In this document: piece by piece, positions 51,649-60,000 of the stretch
Layout of the letters: each line of letters begins with the position of its first letter
Numbering within the stretch: position 1 is the stretch's first letter
Origin: Membranipora membranacea
Lineage: Eukaryota; Bryozoa; Gymnolaemata; Cheilostomatida; Membraniporidae
Direction of reading: 5' to 3'
NCBI GenBank assembly: GCA_914767715.1
Contig: OU612066.1
Coordinates: forward strand, 3,851,001-3,911,000
DNA: 60,000 nt
Notes under the pieces: generated by a model
Told to the model about the DNA's origin: nothing
The model's input: only the letters and a program-made list of their open reading frames with translations
The model's database searches: none
Made by a program: the position numbers and the translations under genes

Positions 51649-54501
51649 AAATTAACTCAGTGTCTGTTTTCATCCTGTCGTGGGAGCACTCAGAAAATAA
51701 TTCAACACACTTCATACATAATCCCTTTCACAAGCTAAGAGGGGGGGGGGGGGGTTGATATATAAAGAAATGCGGTTGAATGAATGTTAGCTAGTCATAA
51801 ATCACACTCTTTCACGCCTATGTAAAACGGTAAACCTTTCCTCTCATGAACATTTTACCTTGATTTTACTCATCTAGGGATATAGAACCATGAAGACAAT
51901 GTTATGTCTCTTATCACTGTTCCTTCTTCTCCTCAGTTAGCCATTGGCTACTCATCAGTATCCTTTATATATACATGAAATCATGCTTCTGTGAAGAGTT
52001 ACATTTCTATTACTATCCAAGGGGTTCTTTTTTCTTGCTACCAGAATTTAGTAAGCAGAGCAAAGCAAGAAGCTAATTGTGAAATATAAATTCCTGACAG
52101 GAGTCGGCTCCTTTTATCTCATGAGGAGACAATAGTTTTCCACACTAACGAAAATTCCCCCAATCAATCAACTTAGACAGATTTCTTCAATAATTCATAC
52201 TCCGCTTTTGTAATACTATCAGAAAAAAATACTCTCCAATCAACAAAGCCGACCAGAGAGTGACTTCACAACCCGTAGTCAAGGTTTAAAATAATATAGG
52301 GGTTGAGCGTCAAGGAGGCATACAATGCAAAGAGGCCAATAAACTCATGGGTGAACACCAACATATCTGCGGTCTTAGCAGGCGTCATGATAAAATGGAT
52401 GTCTACATGTCAGCTTCAGATTTGTTTTGTCTTAAGTATGGAGAGGGTATCCAGATAACAGGTGGTTAATACCTGTAGAACACTTGACAATTTTTGATTG
52501 CTACTGATAGAACACATCATTGATGTCAGTTGGATGAGATGTTTCACACGGTATAGTTGTGATTATGTGAGTTGTTTTGAGTTAGAGCATGTATGAGATA
52601 TGTTTGGTTGTTTGTTGTTTTGGTTATGGATCTTAGTTGTCCTGAGGGATGCGGTATGTACGTCAAGAGAAGCCAGTGTAAATCTCTAGAGTCAAGGGCG
52701 AGAGACAACCCCAAGACTTCTCTAGGATTGATAGCTACACGTAAATGATCAAATGCGCTATCAAGTCTTCAGAATACCATTTTTATTTTCTTGAGAAGAA
52801 AAATCCTATTCATATGATGTGAATTTACTTTAGGAGCCCCACAATTCACGTATTCTGGGTGTTTCATTTACATTGCAGTCACAAAAATGACATGTCCAGC
52901 CGAGCAGTTGAGTGACCACTAAAGTGTCTGTAAATCATTGAACTTGACATCCTCTGATGACCCAGCCTGCCGTTATACTGACCACAAATAATGAAAAGAT
53001 ACATTTGCTATGTGAATGTCTTTGCTTTGCATATTCAAGTAGGGTCATTTCATGAGCTGTGATTTGACTTGGTCAGACTGCCTAAATAAAAAATAAAGGT
53101 TCACGGTCTTGCTAAAAGAATAAAAGCGTATTTAGAGCTTTGATTTTGTAATTTCATAGTCACCTGATACCAGTTTTACTAAACTTGGCCCCTCTTGCCC
53201 ATTCATATTTGTTTACACAGTATCTTCTAGATATATCTCTATGTTTTGCATATTCTCCCACATTTTCTGTGGCACACTTGTAAAATTACTATTATCTCGG
53301 TGATGTTTACATAACACGTCAGCTGTTAAGTATTTTTGATCTTTCTAAAAACTTCTTGTGCATAGTTTTATTACCTAATGTTGATGAGGTTATATGCTAA
53401 TTGGATACAGGAGAGAGGCTAAGCTTAATTAAAGTAAATATTTAGTATATAGGTCATGTTAGTTTTTAAAGCTCACAGAACAAGGGGAGAGTAATTCTCA
53501 CTGAGCGAATTAAGCTAGTTCCCACTGCTTACTGATTTAAATCCTGCATATTCGCTGTTGGCGACTTAATTTGATTATGCTTATTGCTCATACGTTGTGT
53601 TCTGAGAAGAATGTCTTTAATAAAATCACCCCGGCCTGTTCAATACAGATATCAACATACGAGCAGCAAACATATGCATCCTCAATGCCTGACCCTTGAT
53701 ACTTGCAATTAGAGATCCTATAGCCAGGTAATAAGTCGACCTATGCTCAAGCTATGAAGGAATTATCTCTGCGTCTGAGTGAAAGTTCATTGCTCCCAGC
53801 TCCAGCAAGATCTGGGGAGTGTGACAAACAGACAGCCATGTCAAAAAGTCCCATCATCCCTCTAAATATAATCGATTAAAATATTATACCGATGAATATA
53901 ACAGAACAGTTCATCGAAGGTCATGATTTCCGTGATTTCATCACATTACTATACCCTGAGATATACCAGCACATTACTGATCAAATAATTAACAGATTGA
54001 CTTGACCCCATTTTAAATTTATCACTCAGGACAATATGCAGTCAGCGCTCATTGCCCTGGAATTTAAGATATCCAACGCCTGGCGTGTGCACTACTTCCT
54101 TTGTTATGCTATGCTATGCTTCACTGATATATATTCATATCATTCACTGAATTCATATCAATGACTACATTATATGAGCCTTAATTATTGATTTAGGTCT
54201 TTCATTTTGAATCAAGTAGCCATTCAGAGCGCACATACCTGTTTGAGTACAATAATAATACAACAGCTCGCCTCACACACACACACACAATACCTACAGC
54301 ATATTTCAGTAGGAGTGGCTTTAGGTTTCAGTAACAAAACCAACTGAATTTCATTCTTTGAATGAATATAACCGGTTTGAGACTGCAATATTCTCAATAA
54401 CACACCTGAGAGGATTATTATTAGTAGTAAAAGTCAAACACTTTTACTGCTTTACACCGATTCTGGGCTGATTCAGTGACAATACAAAACTAAGAGAAAT
54501 C

Positions 54502-57500
54502 ATGGGTTCTGGTCAAGGAGCCGGCACTGGGTGCCTCAAAATTATGCTCATATTCTTCAACATCCTTTTCTGGGTAAGTCCTTTACTTTCTATATCCGAT
54601 ATCTTGTTTTTTTACTTCACAGTGTGTTGATTTTTGACATTCTTCGGTTTTCCTCTGATTTCTATTTGGCAGCTGAGAATATGTTTGTTTTTTTGGGCGT
54701 GGCAGCTCTCAGAAGTAAGCATAACAAACTTGGGGTGAGCCCCATAAGCATTCATACCCATAGTTTTTTTTACAAAGAACAAAGATTAAAATAAGTGAAT
54801 AGTATTCTCCCATTGAGAGATTCTTTAGAGAATATTCTCAGTGTAATACATGTACATTGCTGGTGGTAATCTTCGACACATTGATCAGCTATAATAGTGG
54901 AATATGATCTCAGTATTCACTCTGGGGTTTCCGTATTCTGCAGATATCGCGTACGCAGATAAAGCTAAGTGAAAACCGTGTTTGATTTGGGAGGGCCAAA
55001 AGAGTTGTGAGGAACAGTAATAGAGATATCTTATTACCGTTTTTGTCGATTTGACAAAGACTTTGCGATGTTCTTGCATGGATCTTTTTCTGAGTGGGTT
55101 GTTGGTGCGGTCATCTGAACTGAAATACTGTATGGATTATGTGACTCTGAATGGGTAATAAGTAGTATCAGATTTCTACTTGAATCATAGACTTTATTAT
55201 TAAGTCTACGACTTGAATACATGAAAGTGATGCTCTGAGTCAGATTATAATGATTTAAAGATATTCTAATGCTGCCATTGCGCTGCTTTCTGAACACACA
55301 TGAAACAGTCATCTTTTAGCAGAATACACATATCTCACACCCATCAAGTATCGTTTTCAGTCAGGAAATTGCGCCTAATGTTCGCTTGTTTATGGGTCTT
55401 TGTACTGCCGAGGTACCAGTGACACATTGCGGCCATCCTTTTTGAGTTGAGGGGTGGAAAAGGGAGCGTTTATTCATGCTTTAACTTTTGTCTGTACTAC
55501 TCAAGGCGTGATAGATCTGTGTTCATTTCAATCTGATACTAATGTGGTCTGACAACTCTCTTACCGAGTATGACACAACTCCCGCGTCGTAGGAGGCTTG
55601 ATGTCACGCTATTATAGTTTGAGCTAAAACTATGTGCTGATTTCAATTGTTGATTAGGTTTAAGGAAATCTTAATTGTCTCTGTAAGATCATGTAACAAA
55701 TCTACAAAGTGATGGCTGCTTTGACATGCACCTCACATCAACAAATCTCAATATTCAATACAAATCACAGCGGTTAGTAGCAGGGTATGATTAGTTGAAG
55801 GGCTAATTCTCGTTTATTCACTGTGTTGATAAACTAAATGCAAACCTTTACCCTATAATTTGGTGAACTTAATCACCTACTGCAAAGCAAGTGCTGCGTG
55901 TTTACTTGAGACGTTTCTATGTCGCTGAATAACTCTAATTGCTACCTGCAAAAAATAGATGAGCGTTTGTGAGGTAGATACGAGGTTTGCTTGTATAAAG
56001 GTACAGGGAATTATAGTACATAGACATGTGATTGTGAGTCAGCCGATCCTCGTCAGGAAGTCGTCATGACTATAACTATAGGATCTGGGCACAGAGTAGC
56101 TGTTATTATTTGTTATTTCATTAGGATAGTTTCAGCCCACTCAATCTAGCCTGAGATTTGATATGATATATGAGCAGCGTGATTTAACATACCTTCCCTG
56201 AAAGAGAAGGATATTCAGAATTAAGCAACTCCCCTCCTGGCTAAGGTCAACTCCCATTTTCTGGAACCTATTTATCCCTAAGCTTTGCCATGGCAGGAAT
56301 AAACAAAAAATGTTTCTTACTACGTTATAATGGGTGGAATTTGAATGACCTCACTAATATTTTCCAGCTACAAAAGCCAAACTGATTTGTGTAATTCATA
56401 CCAAGTAGTAGGCTACACCAGTTCTAAAAGGAGCGGCCAAACTCATTCAGTAAGGATTAGGATTAAGCTCTCCCTATGAATACATTACACTATTGTTAGA
56501 ACAAAGTCTGTATGCTTCTTTGACAAACATCCTCAGAGATACAATAACTTGGTTACACTGTTGTTGGCAGTACTTGTATGATATGATAAACAACGATGAG
56601 TGCAAAGATACCACAACCAGTCAGTGTTAACAATACACTGTGTCACCAGGGACTCCATAATTTGATGATGGTAAAATCAGTTAACATCCTCCAAAAAACA
56701 AAAGCTGCTGGCTGCACCAATTTTACAAATCTTACAAATTCAACGTTGGAGCAATGAACTAGTTCATTGGTTGGGGGAGGGGAGAAATGCAAGGCCTAGC
56801 CTGTGTTCTAGATTCTAGATGCTGCTAATTTCTGCACTGGTCACTGACCTGAGATTGTATACAAATGTGGTATTGTCAGGTCCGTCTCTTTTTCTGCTAT
56901 CAGGGGATGTCAATGACCAGTCAACAAACAGACAATTGATGTAGTATTTTTATTAAATACAGGGAGGCCTTTTTGGGTGCAAGAGAACAATATATTCTGT
57001 TATACTCTCTCTCCGCATTGACTGGCCTTCTAGATCAAACCCGCTCACAATTCATGTCACATCCCTGTTTCTGATCTAAAGATAACGTACTGTTCATGTC
57101 ATGGTGCCTGTATAATATCTAAATCGCTCTCACTGTATTGAGTCAGCGTCCAAAGTTGAAATGTTGCTGCCAATGCCTTTCATTCCACAGCATAATTGGA
57201 TGTGACACCCACAATATCGTGATTTTTTTGGTTACAGATATTTGGCCTGGGAGTCCTGGCTATAGGAATATGGATTAAAGTTGACAAAGAGATAGCTAAT
57301 GTAGGAGAAGTTATCAATCTGGGTCTGTCATCTGGTAGCGGCACTGACAACATTGAGAACATAGTCGACATCACAGCCTGGTGCTTTATAGCTGCTGGTA
57401 TATTTGCTTTTATTGTTGGATTCTTCGGATGCTGTGGTGCTATCAGAGAATCACAAGTACTGCTTGGTTTCGTAAGTATATATTAGAAACTTCTAGACCT

Positions 57501-60000
57501 AGAGATACTTTTTAATGACAATGTTAACTGCTTGTTATATCCGACCTTCGCAACACGAGTCACTGTATCCTATTGCAACATTCAGTACAATTGAAGCCTC
57601 CGAGGCCATCTCTTGAGTGGCTTGTAATCAGACATGTATATAATGGCAAACTGCTCCAAATGATAGAATCACAAATTGTTAGTTGTCTAATGTCATAACC
57701 AAGTCAAAGATACTAAATACTTGACAAAGGGACGCAAATAAGAGCCCACACTCAGTCATGGTCTCCCTGGCTGTTGACACTGAAACTCAAACATAACAAC
57801 CATCTGTGAGTTTGGGCTTTGTTCTGCTTGAGTATTGAATGTGCAACTTGATTTATGATTCTAAATTCTGGTTGTCTGTTGTAAGAGGTGTTCACCTTGT
57901 TGACTGTGACATATGTTATTGTTAATATCCTCAATTAATTTTTAGTATATTGTCTGTCTGGTTCTCGTTGGTTGTGCTGAAATTGGAGCTGGAGTCTATG
58001 TTGCTGTTAGATACTCAACGGTAAGATATGGAACTGACCTACCTGACATTTCATACATGACGCAGTCATCATGTAGAATTCTAGCGTTACTATGATGACT
58101 AAAAGTACAAGGAAGTTATTTTTATGTATCAGATGTCTTGAGTTCACAGCTTAGAATGGCTATGAATAGAAAAGAAGTTGAACTAATCAAATAGAAATAT
58201 TCAATGATTTCATCAAAAGGGAAGTCTGCTAGCACTCAGCCTGTGTTGTTAAAATTCCTTAGACAGAATGTTCATAATTCCTGTATTTCTGACTATTTCT
58301 TAATCATTTATATTCGTTTTCATCTTATTTCAGCTTGGCGACAAGATTTCCGACTTTGGAAGCAACTGGGTAAAGACAGAGTATGATGATAACTCTGTTG
58401 CATCTCTAGGTTTCAACTACGTCCAACTTGAGGTCAGTGAAGTTGTCTTTTGTTTTATAATGCCAGGATAACTCTTAGTACATGAGAACTCTATTATTTA
58501 CAAAAATAATATGATTAAACGTGACAATAACTATGTGAAAAGGATAGGTCCATGACGGTACGGTACGTCTGCGGCCTCTGTCAACAGAGTGCTGACTTTG
58601 ACCACCTTCCAATCCTGCTTGCTAGTCTGTCTGCATTGCCTGTCCTGTTGAGTTCTCAGACGTCTATCTGGCAATAAATAAGCTTTGTTCCATGCCTGTT
58701 ACTATTCCATTCATAATATTCCAAAAAGCAATGCGGAAAAGGTATGTTTTCAGTTTCACAAGTTGCTATATTATCCTATATTATTGTATATATTATATAT
58801 ATTATGGGTCCACATTACAATGAAGCAGCTATCATACTTGTTTGTAATGTAGTGGTGCTGCTGTGGATATAAGAACTACCTTGATTACAAAGGAAGTTCC
58901 TATGTAGAAGACAATACGAGAATCAAAGATGGCGCCTGGATGTCTTATGCTTGCTGTATGCCATCCGAGACAACGGTAAGTAGAAATATTATAGTTTTAT
59001 AAATAGTGAGTTGGACTAAAAAAACATCGTCAAACCACTGAACCAAAGATACTAAATACTGAACTATATAACAGATTTATTTCAGTGCCTCAAACAACAT
59101 GTCAACAAGCATGTATAAAACAAAGTAGGGTCTATTCTGTGTTGAATAACAGCTGCTATACAGTAACAGGGTGTCATAATGTACATCAAAGGGTCAAAAT
59201 AACTGTTCCTTTTCAGTAAGCTTGTTACATATCCTTGCATTATATTTTGCTTCACAGTAAGAATTACAAGGGTTCAATTGAAATATTTGCTGACCTCTAT
59301 GTCTTTCAATTTCAAACTTCTGATTCTCAGTGCATTCATTTTTCCACCCACTTCTTTTTCACTTCAATTTGATATTTTTCAGGAGGATTCTTCAGATATC
59401 CAGCCAGCAGATATTGAGAAATGTGAGAATGCAGCTATAGCATTAGCAGCTGGAAGTAACAACGGCACATCAACAGATAACATAGATGCCTCCTATCAGG
59501 GCTGTGATGCTCAGTTTAGAGCACAGGTAAGCTCATATCTCTTGAAAACCTCAGATTGAATTGGACCTTTTCTAAGGAGAGCCAGTTTTAGAAGCGAAAC
59601 TGCTTACCAAATTTTTTAGCTAACTGTTATTTCTGATCGGAATTCTGAATATAAATCTGTTCTCCCCCCAACATTTAATTTGATAACCTTTTTATAGATT
59701 CTTGAAATATCAGAAGGACTTTCCTTTATATTACTCTGTCAAACCGCAGCTGGATAATTTTTCTGCTCATGCGCTAAACTATCCTAAAATAAAGAACATC
59801 ATTTTAAATTTAAATGTAATCAGGTCCCAAACTGAGATCTGTAAGTTTCAAGTAATGGTTATAGAAAACAAAACATAGCATTACACTACTGGGCTCGCCA
59901 TACTTCAGGAATATTTCTTGCATATATTAATATTTATTCTAAACATCATGTTTTAGGGTTGTGAAGATGCTGTGATAGAATGGGTGCAAGAACGCTTGCC
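54502..60000 (+). CDS. Tetraspanin (3'-incomplete at window edge)
   Basis: Seven exons join in phase 0: 54502-54573, 57238-57471, 57946-58020, 58334-58432, 58853-58975, 59383-59526, and 59957 onward, cut at 60000. Tetraspanins organise membrane microdomains and bind integrins and receptors. TM1 spans the first intron (CLKIMLIFFNILFW | IFGLGVLAIGIW). TM2 is AWCFIAAGIFAFIVGFFGCC, with the usual GCCGA-x-RE after it. TM3 is YIVCLVLVGCAEIGAGVYVA. The large extracellular loop has the CCG signature (WCCCGYKNY, residues 161-169) and further cysteines (ACC, EKC, QGC, GCED). TM4 and the tail lie beyond the window. N-terminal Cys11 is a typical palmitoylation position. The large first intron (2.66 kb) contains no recognised gene. 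Subfamily not determined. Confidence 0.93.

Larger units (their letters stand above)
48621..54501. other. Intergenic spacer between divergent Aurora and tetraspanin genes
   Basis: No supported exon is seen. It includes hairpins at 49688-49735 (ctaggggaggcagtg / cctcccctag) and 51125-51200, a short palindrome at 50083-50105, the ATT array and a G14 run (51741-51754). A signal-peptide-like stretch at 51891 (MKTMLCLLSLFLLLLS) stops at once and looks like a pyrimidine tract. Confidence 0.5.

Noticed and set aside
51891-51941. Signal-peptide-like start MKTMLCLLSLFLLLLS
   Set aside because: A stop follows immediately, and the stretch is a pyrimidine tract resembling a splice acceptor.

Overview
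The window is animal (metazoan) nuclear DNA: intron-rich genes with GT...AG junctions, wide AT-rich spacers and many mobile-element remnants. The gene set (Mab-21/cGAS-like nucleotidyltransferase, Cosmc-like chaperone, Aurora kinase, tetraspanin) is metazoan. A marine invertebrate such as a sponge or cnidarian is plausible, but the sequence alone does not settle the phylum. All gene models were joined by hand from reading frames, splice junctions and phase; no search or expression data were used.

Layout. 1-745 (-): broken copy of a Mab-21/cGAS-like exon. 1065-2369: tail of a non-LTR retrotransposon followed by a long fold-back repeat. 4417-8090 (-): intact two-exon Mab-21/cGAS-like gene (501 aa), whose intron holds a fold-back element with minisatellite arms. 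10575-15172 (-): MFS transporter, monocarboxylate-transporter-like, with an uncertain 3' half. 15365-15895 (-): dead RTE-like reverse transcriptase. 19215-24464 (-): eleven-exon cyclic-nucleotide-binding-domain protein (677 aa). 25700-28906 (-): eight-exon mitochondrial methylglutaconyl-CoA hydratase (AUH, 302 aa). 30541-31014 (-): another retrotransposon tail. 31380-36227: a 4.85-kb unit bounded by long terminal inverted repeats and TA, with an unrecognised three-exon coding candidate and a 485-bp tandem duplication. 36228-41787: repeats (16-bp minisatellite, tRNA-derived SINE, 337-bp hairpin MITE). 41788-44793 (+): Cosmc/C1GALT1C1-like. 45767-48620 (-): Aurora kinase (280 aa), convergent with the Cosmc-like gene. 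48621-54501: repeat-rich spacer. 54502-60000 (+): tetraspanin, cut by the right edge.

The genes do not form an operon or pathway; they are independent housekeeping and regulatory genes. The points most worth following up are the cGAS-like gene, which keeps its likely catalytic residues and sits next to a decayed paralogue with a patch of near-identity, and the TA-flanked inverted-repeat element carrying an unknown spliced coding candidate.
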